The translations under genes were made by a program, and so were the position numbers. Shown here in pieces: positions 22,018-32,106 of a stretch of DNA of 64,000 nucleotides. Within the stretch, counting starts at the first letter, position 1. The number at the start of each line of letters is the position of its first letter. Location: assembly GCF_000143415.4 (NCBI RefSeq), contig NW_003314266.1, positions 1,793,139 to 1,857,138 on the forward strand, in the 5' to 3' direction. The notes beneath the pieces were generated by a model, which was not told where the DNA came from, did no database searches, and was given only the letters and a program-made list of their open reading frames with translations. Source of the stretch: Selaginella moellendorffii (Eukaryota > Streptophyta > Lycopodiopsida > Selaginellales > Selaginellaceae).

Positions 22018-22212
22018 TGTAAGCTCCTGAGTTTTGACTTCCCGGGAGGTCACCTAACTTAGTACTATTCAAACCCAAGGACGCTTAACCCCTAATATCC
22101 CAAGACCCTTAACCGATTAGAAAAGGGGGTGCATTCTTGTTCATGGGCCTTTTCCCTTTATATTTGAACCCCTATAGATCATATCTCAAGTCGTTCCTTT
22201 TGGTTGCTTACA
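22018..22212 (-). repeat. 195-bp LTR of a miniature LTR element
   Basis: Plus-strand ends are TGTAAGCTCCTGAG and GGTTGCTTACA. Flanking ATCTA/ATCCA could be a decayed target duplication. Related copies or fragments lie near 11651, 13733-13907, 51110-51251, 51495, 52041-52206 and 57262-57459. Orientation is minus, as judged from the primer site at 22405-22416. Confidence 0.75.
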
Positions 22213-22418
22213 ATCCACCACACTTCCCTGCAAGTTCATGCCCTCGTAAACGGAAGCTAAAAGCCACAACTCTCCTGAGAGTCCCGCTCTCTTGACACCC
22301 TACCCCTCGGGTCAAGCCCAGCGGAAGCAAACTGGACTAGCTCAATGTCAATCAACATATGGTGTGATTCCCCTAAGCCAACTAATAGAGTCAGATCCGA
22401 GACCCCTCTGATACCAAA
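22213..22418 (-). mobile_element. Interior of a TRIM-like miniature LTR element
   Basis: Only 206 bp with no coding capacity. On the minus strand TGGTATCAGAGG (22405-22416) lies two bases from the next TGTAAG (22419), the classic initiator-Met tRNA primer site and spacing. At the other end a purine-rich GGGAAGTGTGGTGGAT abuts the 195-bp LTR. A degenerate copy with the same LTR-interior-LTR order is at about 51110-51560. The right-hand LTR here diverges after its first nine bases. Confidence 0.7.
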
Positions 22419-25400
22419 TGTAAGCTGGAAGGAAGATACAATCTTTCTTGCTTATAGAAAATAAGTCCGTCTTGAACTGAGAAGTGAAGTTTCGCATTTG
22501 TGGAACTAGCAACTTTTGTTGCTTTACTACTAAAGTTCTACTTCGACAACTCTACATGGTGCAAGATTGCCTTTGCCAATGGATCACTTCCATATGAAGC
22601 CTAAATATCCTCCAACCAATCCAAACTAATTGCCAATATTGCCTAGAATTGAGCTTGAACAATATTATCTTTACCAGGTTTATAGATAATTTCAATATCA
22701 AATCTAACAAGCTTCTTTTGCCAATGAGCTTGCTTCGACATAAGCTTTGGTTGTGTAGCAAAGTAGCTTAGTGTGTTACTATATGTATAAACTTTGGTAT
22801 ATCCACCCAAATGATGTCTCTAGTGTTTCAATGCTAACACTATAACAAACATTTCTTTCTCGTGCGTTGGCCATCTTTGTTGGGTTTCATTCAATTTCTT
22901 GGAATAGAATGCAACGAGATAACCATGTCACTTTACCGTAACACCAACTACTTTATCACAATATTTCTGTAACATGGCACCAATAGCATAGGCAAATATA
23001 TCACAATGCACTTCGAAGGGTTTATCAAGATTTGGGATTTTGAGAACAGAAATTGTAATAAAGATCTCTTTCAACTGTACAAAAGCATGCTAACAAGCTG
23101 GCGTCCAATGAAATGGTATATTACTCTTCGTTAACTCAGTCAATGGAAGAACAATTCTTGCAAAATTGCAGATAAACTTGCAATAGTATCCTGCTAAATT
23201 GAGAAAAGAACGAACATCTAATATAATGGTTGGGACTTCTTAGGATTTCACTGCTTCCACCTTCTTTAGATCCACCTCAATTATGCCACCACCAACTATA
23301 TATCCAAGAAAGTTTAGGTGCAATTATCCAAAAGCACATATACTTTCTTTAGCATATAATTTGTGTTCATGCAACTTCTAAAACACCAGCTCCAAGTGTT
23401 TCAAATGATCCTCCAACATTTCATTGAAGATTAGAACATCATTAATATATAGGATAACAAATGTATCTAGATAATCTCCAAATATTCTATCCATCATAGT
23501 ACTAAACGTTGCTAGAGCATTACATAACCCAAATGGCATGACAAGGAACTCATAGGATCCATACCAAGTCTTAAATGCTGTCTTCTCCATATCTTGATCT
23601 CCCATCTATATCTGATGATACCCAAACCACAAATTAAATCATGTAATATATTTAGCTTTTAAGAGTTAGTTAAACAAGTCATTAATATGGGGCAAAAGAT
23701 AACTATTTTTTACCGTGATCTTGTTGAGAGATCGATAATCAATATAGATCCTTATGGTTCCATCCTTTTTTATAACAAAAAAAACTAACACTCCATAAGG
23801 TGACTTGCTTGGTTAGATATGACCCTTATTAAGAAGCTCTATGAGTTGCTTCTTGAGTTCAACCATCTTTTTAACGTTTAGATAATATAGAGCCTTTATA
23901 GATGGTTTAAAACCTAGAATAACCTTAATCTAATGGTCAACTTCATAACGAAGAGGTAGCTCTAGTGGCAAATCCTTTGGAAAGATATCCTGATTCCATG
24001 CCAACAACTCATATCTCCTTTGGTATAAAATCAACCCTATTACCGATTCGAATTAAGTCATTAACACCCTTAGCTTTGATCACTTGAACCCAAAAAGTCT
24101 GACATCCCTTCTTAACTTCTTTTTTAGTAATTCTTGCAATCAGGAACTTAACATCCCAATCCTTTGAGGAGTGTTTTTGCAATTTGAAAGACACATCAAG
24201 ATGTCCTTTTAACATTAATGTGATGTGACTTTGTCCAGCACCATAAATCCCTTTAATATATTTATTGAAGAAATCCATCCCAAACACCATTTGAAAATCT
24301 AGAATTTTCAACACTACCAAGTCCACTCTTTTTTTCCACTTGGATATTTTTATTGAAACATCACTCATAAATTTTTTGGCTCTTTGTCTTCCTTCCGCAA
24401 AACAGAAGTATATGGGTGACATCTACTCAACATTCAATCCTAACAACTTTCCGTGGATAAAGCTTACCGGATACATCAATGGATTAATGTTTGCTTTGAC
24501 TATGAGAAAGGCTTGAAAGTAACTCACCTCCTCTTCCTCATAGTCTACATTGACTAACTCGTTAACCCCTTCAACTTTACCACCATTGTCTTCCCTCATG
24601 ACATTAACAGGAAATCTTGTTTTATGTTTGTTGGGACATTCCGAGGATTTATGTCTTGTCTCTCCATAGTGGAAGCAATGACCTACACTACCTATTTTGC
24701 TAAGAGCAAGTTTTGTAAGTTACTATTTTTTGTACCCACCAAGAGGAGGAATAAAGGGCTTTGGACCAGAAGAAGTTGTTAGTGGTCGCCAACCACCACC
24801 TTTATTAATTGTTGCTTGTGAGCCTCTAAGGTAGAACTTTCTTTCCACCCTCTATTTCCGATCATTTTGTTTATTCCTAAAGTTTTTATTCTTGTTTGAG
24901 GTACCAACATACGGCTACTAGTATTGTTTCATGAGTGAGTGACTAAAGACAACTTGTTGTGCTGCCTCTTTACACTCTAGGTACATTTTCAACTTAAACT
25001 TCAAAATTTCATTACAAGAAAGTGAACTTAAACCTTCTAGAAAATAACTTTGAGCATCTTCACTCATATTTGCAATCATAATGCACTTCTAAACAAATGC
25101 ATTAACGTAATGCATAAGGTCCCCCTGTTGCTTTAATCACTACACCTCTGCATAAAGTCTTAGACTAAATCATCTGGCAAGTATTCCTTACAAATATGAG
25201 ATTGCATCTTAGTCTAAATTCTAGTCTACCCTTTTTCAGTGCACACCTAGCACCACCAAGATCGGTGAGAAAGGATTGCACATACACAACTTTCATATGA
25301 TCATTTACGTTTGCCGCTATAAAATACTTTTCCATATCGTAAATCTAATCTTCCAAAACCTAATAGTTTCGCATGCCTTTGAAGTTGGATGGTTTTGGAG

Positions 25401-25867
25401 GCTTGAACTTTGAAACTTGTGCAACTGGGGGTGGTTGAAGAACTTCATTGTCCTCAGAATTTGAAGAGGAGTCTGATTGCTTAGGTTTAATTGATTTAGC
25501 TACCTCAACTTCTTTATTCTTTTTTTTGTTCTCTTTCTTCAATTTGTGAACTTCCCTTCACAAATTCTCAATCTCAACTTCTTGAGCTATACACTGTAGT
25601 GGCATAGCATCTAACTCTTCCTCTTCTGACTTAGCCTTAACCTCTTCTATAGAATCTCTAACAAGAGTTTCCTCCTCTTGATTCACCCATCTAAAGGTTT
25701 CAGCATCATCAACACCATTCCTTTTCACCATTTTGCTAATTGCATGCATGGCATACAACATTCTTACCGAATGGTGCAATCCAACTAATTTTACACATGT
25801 TGTTTCGGATCTACTAAAAAAGTCTCTGCATATGCAACTTGAGTCAGAAAAATTTGACAAAAGTTAG
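22419..25867 (-). mobile_element. Ty3/Gypsy element, degenerate, minus strand (gag to RNase H)
   Basis: On the minus strand: a Gag region at 25360-25860 (PKPSNFKGMRNY and an upstream acidic coiled stretch), and a zinc knuckle near 24640-24690 whose second cysteine is now tyrosine (CFHYGETRHKSSEC). The protease-like FQMVFGMDFFNKY is near 24270. RT follows at 23378-23830 with YINDVLIF for YIDD, then RNase H-like sequence to about 22560. Integrase is absent. The LTR fragment at 25868-26401 lies on its 5' side. Confidence 0.75.
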
Positions 25868-26401
25868 ATAGGAATCGCTAAGAAATTTGCGGGAGCCAAA
25901 CTAATGTTTTAGATGCTTAGACATGCATTCCAACCATTATCCTTATAATACATTTAGAACCCCATATAGCACCCCCTATTGAGAAACACACACTTTGGGC
26001 TTTCACTCCAAGCCTCCTTTAATACCAAAAGTTAGTCTTTGGGATTAATTTAAAATTTATTAAATATGGAATGGTGCTAAATTGTGAATTTGGACATAAG
26101 ATGAACATTATTGTATTCAGGACAATCCTTACATTCTGTAGATATGAAAAATTAACAAATTTAAACATTTTCCATAATTAGTCAATCGAAACGAGACTAA
26201 CATAAAGGGCATGATAGCAAAGGTGTTTAATAGACACGGTAAGCTATCATTTAGCAAATACTGAGAGACTAATCTCAATAATATGGGGGTTTCCAACACT
26301 AGCAAGTGCAAGCCAACAACATGAGTTTCTCATCACCATGTCAAGTATGCTTGACTTAATAACAACTTAGGATTTCCTTCTTTAGTGCCCTTTCAGTCTA
26401 A
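25868..26401 (-). repeat. LTR family C, left part (interrupted by the element at 26402-31195)
   Basis: Inverted copy of the LTR at 13567-14340. It stops at TCTAA (26397-26401) and resumes after the inserted element at TCTAA (31196-31200), ending near 31352 with the LTR start TGTAAATGTGACTTCGGG on the minus strand. Confidence 0.75.
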
Positions 26402-26444
26402 TGTAAGGAACCAACTCCCCGAGGTGCCGTAGGCTCAAGGATCC

Positions 26445-27475
26445 ACATGACATACGTTCCTCCGAATGCTACTCTACACCTAAGGGATGAGCTGAGTAGG
26501 CTGAAGCAGACCGAACCATTCAAATGTGAATGGGTTTATGGCAAAGAGGATACTAGTCATGAATATGGGTGATATGGATGCATTCCATGCCTTCATATCA
26601 GGCTTGCAAACCTGGGCTCGCAGCGAGGTGATGCGTTGGAACCCGACCAACTACAAGGAAGCATTGGATGCATCTATCAAGGTGCATTTCAACAATAACC
26701 TGCAAAAAGGGAACACGACGGGGTCGGGGTCCATATTTAGCAAAGGGGCCAAACCAAGGAGAACATATAACAAAGGGAAATTCAAGAAGAGTTTCTCTAA
26801 ATATGAGTCTTCAGGGTTTTGGAAAGGCAGATCTGGTGGCCAGCGAGCGAGTACATGGGGGAGTCAAACAAAAAGAAACAAACCCGCAGATAAGAAGGGC
26901 AAATCAGCTAGCAGCGTGGGAAACAACGTATACTATAATTGAGGTGAAGCAGGACACTTCTCGAGGGAATGTCCCTACCCGAAGAAGGCCAGAGCCAATA
27001 TGGCCATTAAATCGGGTGAAATTCAAATTAAGGTACGTGATTTAGTCCCTAACTCAAAGTTACTCATTACACGACCAACTTTGGTAGAGAGTCATTTGTG
27101 ATATCTACTAGCCCTCCGAGGGAAGTTCAGAGGTAGCTTTGTTAAGATCCTTATTGACACGGGTGCTTCGGATAATTTTGTGGCTGCAGATATAGTCCGG
27201 CAAACCAGACTAACGGTGCAGCAACTGGGCGAACCAAGGACTATAGAGTTTGTTCAAGGTAGCCAAAGCACTAATGAGGTACTTCGATAAGCAAGAGTCG
27301 AAGTAGGGACATGGAAAGCAAACATCGATTTCACCATGTTAGACATGGCAGGATTTGACTTAATCTTCGGGATGGATTGGTTCAATCGGTTCGTGGTAGC
27401 CCTGCATGGACAAGGTAGGAACCTTGTGGTACTAGTGAATGCCCAAGGAAGAAGATCCAGGGTGGAGGCCTAGGA
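26445..27475 (+). pseudogene. Gag C-terminal half and protease of the rearranged element
   Basis: Gag begins without its N-terminus (LRDELSRLKQ, then FHAFISGLQTWARSEVMRWN), followed by a basic region. A knuckle reads GEAGHFSRECP, with a stop at its start and the first cysteines lost. The protease follows (KILIDTGASDNFVAADIV, later LIFGMDWFNRFV) with stops near 27290 and 27471. Confidence 0.8.
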
Positions 27476-27566
27476 TTTAAAGGTAGGGCAATGCAAGGCC
27501 AAAGATTCTTGCCTAAACCTAGTATCCACGAGAGGACAACTCACTAAAGGAACCAAGGTAGCATTT

Positions 27567-28966
27567 TTGTGCTTACTCTCGGTGAAGAGTGACAAAAAGA
27601 CGGGGACGAAGGAAGTACCTTTAGTGATCCAACGGGTGTTAGACCAATTCCAGGATACCATGCCGGAGGAGTTATCGGCAGGGTTGCCCCCCGCACGACC
27701 GATAGAATATAAGATTGAGCTGGTCGAGGGTGCTGAGGCAATGGTTTGTCCCCCCTATCATTTAAATAAAAAAGAATTCGAGGATCTCAAGCGCCAACTA
27801 GAAGAGTTGGTGGACAAAGGGTATGTTAAGTTGAGCAAGTCGCTGTATGGGGCACCAATGTTATTTGTGAAAAAAAAAATGGATCTATGCGCATGTGCAT
27901 AAACTACCGGTTGCTCAACAAGTATACAAAGAAGAATAAGTACCCTTTGCCAAAGATTGAGGACCTGTTCGATAGGTTGGGAAAGGCAAAATACTTCTCA
28001 AGGATTGACCTTAGGTCAGGATACTACCAGATCAAGGTAGCAGAGGAAGATGTCGAAAAGACAACCTGTCGAACAAGGTATGGGAGCTTTGAGTTTTTGG
28101 TGATGCCCTTCGGACTATGCAATGCGTCGGCAATGTTTTTGGCATTAATGAACCACGTGTTTGTACTCTATCTAGATCACTTTGTGATCGTCTATATTGA
28201 CGACATCCTGATTTATAGCGAAACGCTAGAGGAACATGCCGAACACTTGACAAAGGTGTTTGAGAAACTAAGGGAACACCAGCTGTATGCTAAAGAGAGC
28301 AAATGTGACTTTGCTCAACAAGAGGTAAAGTTTCTTAGGCATGTGGTGGGCAAAGACAAATTCAAGGTGGACTCTGAGAAGGTCCAAGCGATCTAAGATT
28401 ATAAGCGACCATCAAATGTACACAAGTTAAGGGCATTTTTGGGGTTATGCAACTACTACCGAAAGTTTATCAAACACTATTCAAAAGTAACCCTACCTTT
28501 AATGGACCAAACGGGAAAATGAAAGATGGTATGGATAGCAGAATGCAAGGCAGCATTTGTCCACCTCAAAAGGAAGTTGAGGAAGGCTCCTATGTTAGCG
28601 TTACCAGACTTTGGTAAGGACTTTAAGGTAGAAATGGATGCTTCAGACTTTGCATTGGGTGCAGTTTTGAAGCAAGACAACCATTTAGTAGCATTCTTCT
28701 CAAAGAAGTTGGACAAAGCTTAACGGAAGTGGCCTGCCCACGAGAAGGAATTGTTTGCAGTGGTTAAGGCCCTCAAGGAGTGGCAACACTACCTTGGGAG
28801 ACACTTCAAAGTTTACACAGACAATGTGGCAATGAAACACTTTTTGTCACAGCCCGACCTAAGAGGGAAACAAGATCAGTGGGCCAATGCTTTGGCTGAG
28901 TTTGATTGCGAGATTCTGTACAAACCTGGGAAGAGCAACATCGTGGCGGATGCACTAAGTTGAAAA
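27567..28966 (+). pseudogene. Reverse transcriptase and RNase H of the rearranged element
   Basis: RT at 27567-28396 includes EYKIELVEGAEAM, INYRLLNKYTKKNKYPLP, SRIDLRSGYYQIKV and an intact catalytic YIDDILIYSE. A frame change after an A-run near 27870-27880 and a stop at 28394 inactivate it. RNase H at 28526-28966 has KVEMDASDFALGAVL, HEKELFAVVKALKEW and YKPGKSNIVADALS. This is the best preserved pol segment in the window, so probably the youngest insertion. Confidence 0.85.
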
Positions 28967-29054
28967 GCGAGCTTGAAGTTGGCGATATCTAGCGTGACAG
29001 CAACCTTTTGGGATGATGTGCAGACAAAATATGAGAACGATGGTCTAGCACAAG

Positions 29055-29850
29055 TACCTCTGGCCTTCCCCACACTCGAACCATTTGTTCGAAGAACAAC
29101 TTCGCCACACCTTCCGCATCCACTTCCGTTGTGGTGGGTATGAAATGTGCCATCTTTGAAAATCGGTCTACCACCATGAATATCGCATCAAACCCCTCAC
29201 TTAGGGGGAGTCCCGTGATAAAGTCCATCATAAGACATTTCCACGGACGATCTAGAATTGGGATGCTTTGTAACAAGACCCCACTAGCCTTAGTCACAAC
29301 TTTGACCTGCTGACATGTTGAACATGTGTTTACATAGTCTTGGATGTCCTTAGCCATATTTGGCCAATGGTACTTCCTCTTGAGTAGGCCCATTGTCTTG
29401 GGCACTCCACTATGTCCCACAAGAGGTCCGTCATGACATTCTTCTAAGGCTACTTTCCTTAGTTCCCCTTCTAGAACATACACTCTCGTTTACTTGTAAT
29501 AGATGAGTCCATTGCATTCTGCATAGCCCGTTTTCTCTTCCGTTGGAAGCTCACCTTTCTGGTGAGCTTCCCGTGCCTCTAGATTCCTTAGCAATAGAGA
29601 TCATCTTAGATCGAGATAAAATCTTCACTAGCAAGTTCTAGAGAACTCTTTTGGAACAGTATCGCACCAAGTTGAAATTCAGCACAACCTATCACCCACA
29701 GACAGGTATTAGGTATTAAGTCAAGTTGGATGGCACTAACACTTCTTGGCAGATGGACAAACGGAAAGGGTGAATAGGCAGTTGGAGGATTATTTGCGAT
29801 GCTATGTCTTCGGAGACCAGACTAATTGGGTAAGTCATTTGGTATTGGAG
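29055..29850 (+). pseudogene. Integrase with an internal inversion
   Basis: Segment 29055-29600 reads as integrase only on the minus strand (H2C2 domain HSGVPKTMGLLKRKYHWPNM, CSTCQQVK, then MDFITGLPLSEGFDAIFMV and FSKMAHFIPTTTEVDAEGVA). The remainder resumes on the plus strand at about 29600-29850 (QYRTKLKFSTTYHPQT, then RVNRQLEDYLRCYV). About 545 bp have therefore been flipped. Confidence 0.8.
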
Positions 29851-29879
29851 GCTTTTCCTCAGTTCTAACGAAGGATAGA

Positions 29880-30489
29880 GGAGGATTGCTAGGAGATGGC
29901 AAAGGCAAGGTAGGCGGAGACGGAACCTCCGCTAAAGCTAGAGCCTTTGGTCGAACAAGAGGCGATGGATGAGGAATCCTTGCATGAGGAGGACTCTAGT
30001 GAGGAAACTTCCAAACAAGAGTCCAGTGGCGAGGTTCGGTCGTCCAAGGCTCGATGGATGTTCTAGAAGGACAATTGGCACAGACCAATGCCCTGCTAGA
30101 GACTCTCGTACATAAGCTAAAGCATAATGAAAAGCGGAAGAAAAAGCAGAAGAAAAAGTGAAAGACTACGGATGCTGGTAGCGCAGAAGGTGCGGACCCT
30201 TCGGTAGGGACTGAGGCAGAACCAAACAAGGTCGAATAAACTGAAGTGAAATCAGTTCCTCAAACCGTTCCAAAGTACAAAGCAAAGTCCCCACCGATCT
30301 TCAAGGGAGTGAATGACTATAAGGTGGTGGAGAATTGGTTTTACGATATAAAGGACTACTTTCGAGTGTTGTGGTTATCAAGCTTGGAGAAGGTCCCATG
30401 TGCAAAACTATACTTGGCAGATAATGCTAAGTCTTGGTGGAGAACGACAGAGGCCAACAAAGGGTTGATAGCCATTTGAGAGATGATGA
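29880..30489 (+). pseudogene. Gag N-terminal half, located downstream of integrase
   Basis: An acidic leader (DEESLHEEDSSEE) is followed by the Gag start segment KSPPIFKGVNDYKVVENWFY and AKSWWRTTEANKG. It stops near 30478 and runs into LTR sequence. It is the missing front of the Gag at 26445, placed at the wrong end. Confidence 0.75.
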
Positions 30490-31195
30490 AGGTGAAGTCT
30501 AGAAACCAGTCTTGAAGGAACTCTCCAGTGGTGCTTCCAAATTGACTTGAGGTTGAGACTAGGGCCGAAGGGCCTTGGGTGGGAGTGAGCATGGACTTGG
30601 GTGGTGCCGAAGGGGCCACCCAAGGAAGTGCTCAAGAGCAACTCCCACTCCCGAAAAGGAAACTAACTGTGGTGTTCCTGGCTCGTGTGGAGTGGTGCCT
30701 TACTTGAGTACCTTGTGGCTCATTGGTCCTCGCCCTTCTTAGGGGCTTGGACCTTCCCTTCGGGATGGAAGTGGGGGGGGTAAAGGTACCCATACTAGGC
30801 CGTTAGGCCACGGTGTTTCGCCCCAGTGTTTGGAAGCAGGTGTTGCATCCAAGGCTTGGGATTTAGAGGGTCCCATGATCAAATCTTATTGTACCAAGGG
30901 ATGCTAGGAATTTGGAGGCTTGATGTGCTTGGCTGCTTATGCCTATAGGGAGTGTAACCGAACCTTAAGTCCAGTCTAACCCAGGGAGGGGGATTGGGAG
31001 AAATTTAGGAATCCGTGGATGGATGGCTAACACTCCGTTGCTTGTGCAATGAGTAGCTAAACCCAAGTAGGACCAAGTAGTAACTGGTATAATAGGTGAG
31101 AACTTTAGCGAGGGAACTTAGCTAAAGCTAAGGCAGTGTTGGTTGGATAGACGAAGTAAGCTGGCAAATGAGAAAGGAAAAATTTGTGATTTACA
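30490..31195 (+). repeat. LTR 3' portion of the rearranged element
   Basis: Reverse complement of 8084-8790, including a G run at 30773-30780 and the terminal TTTGTGATTTACA. The front of this LTR is missing here. Confidence 0.8.
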
Positions 31196-31460
31196 TCTAA
31201 GTGCACATGTGTTGACTAGTTTCTCAACTAGCTTGGGTAGAAACCATAAAGGGAACAAACAGTATTGACTTCCTGCTGTTATGGTAGTAAGGAGAAAGTG
31301 TCCATAAGGACTGGCTGACAAGTATCTTTCAATACCCGAAGTCACATTTACAATACTCAAACTCACAAAAGACCTAAGCTCATAACCATTTATTGTCATA
31401 AATAAAAACATACCAATAGCTGATTGATGAATGTTATTATGAGCAAATTGAAGCAAAGGC
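31196..31460 (-). repeat. LTR family C, right part, joined to an integrase scrap
   Basis: 31196-31352 completes the split LTR. From 31353 to about 31456 the minus strand reads LLQFAHNNIHQSAIGMFLF, the C-terminal part of a Ty3 integrase core. It abuts the LTR without the expected spacer, so an internal deletion joined them. Confidence 0.65.
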
Positions 31461-32034
31461 AGATAATTCTCCCATATGATCTATTCACCCAAATTGTTAG
31501 TCAACTTGGTCAGCTTTAATCAATGGGATGGTTTATAGGGTAGTCAATATGATGACTAACCCACCAATGCTTCATGTTCATGGAAGAAACGGCCATTATT
31601 CCATCATGGCTGGAAGAGTGGAAATGGTCATGAGGCTAAAAAGACTCATTCAGATCAATATGAGAAGGATAAGGTGGAGGGTAATTGTTTTTGTTGTCAC
31701 AAAGCTGAATATCACGGCAAGGATTGTCCTCTTGTGAAGGATCAAAAAATGCTAATAATAATCCATACAGATAATGTTGCCATCCCTTCACAACAGAAAA
31801 AAACTTGTTTGGACTAGCATGAGCAAGATAAGGTGGAGGGTAATTGTTTTCGTTGTTACCAAGGCTAGACATCACTGCAAGGATTGTTTTCTTGTGAAGG
31901 GATCAAAGAATGCTAATAATAATCCATACAAATAATGTTGTTATGTGTATATCTTCATAGCAGCAATCACAATGTAAATTGATTAACATTGTTAGTTGTA
32001 TAAATGTTTTTTTATTCATATTGTGAGGATTATA
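31461..32034. other. Repeat debris with a local duplication
   Basis: 31660-31770 and 31820-31935 are similar (AAGGTGGAGGGTAATTGTTTT ... TCACNGCAAGGATTGT ... AATGCTAATAATAATCCATAC) and are probably Gag zinc-knuckle remnants duplicated in tandem. No gene. Confidence 0.5.
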
Positions 32035-32106
32035 AGGAGGCAACCAAGATCGAGTTGGTGATCTATTGGACTACAGCCAATTGCTCTACCATTGAGCTAA
32101 TTAACT
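32035..32106 (-). pseudogene. tRNA-Cys-derived pseudogene
   Basis: Minus-strand sequence follows the tRNA-Cys at 15796-15867 (TTAGCTCAATGGTAGAGCAA, TTGGCTGTAGTCCAA). The anticodon is changed from GCA to GTA and the acceptor 5' strand no longer pairs with TGCCTCC. Homology continues about 90 bp beyond the tRNA start (CTTGAGGAGCAATGCTCAGC), so it is a segmental copy rather than a retrocopy. Confidence 0.8.

Larger units (their letters stand above)
26402..31195 (+). mobile_element. Rearranged Ty3/Gypsy element with intact 5-bp target duplication TCTAA
   Basis: Ends TGTAAGGAACCAACTC and AATTTGTGATTTACA are flanked by TCTAA at 26397-26401 and 31196-31200. Inside, in order: about 45 bp of LTR start, the C-terminal half of Gag, protease, RT, RNase H, an inverted integrase block, the rest of integrase, the N-terminal half of Gag, and about 700 bp of LTR end. 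So Gag is permuted and part of integrase flipped between otherwise correct termini. It was inserted into LTR family C. Confidence 0.8.
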
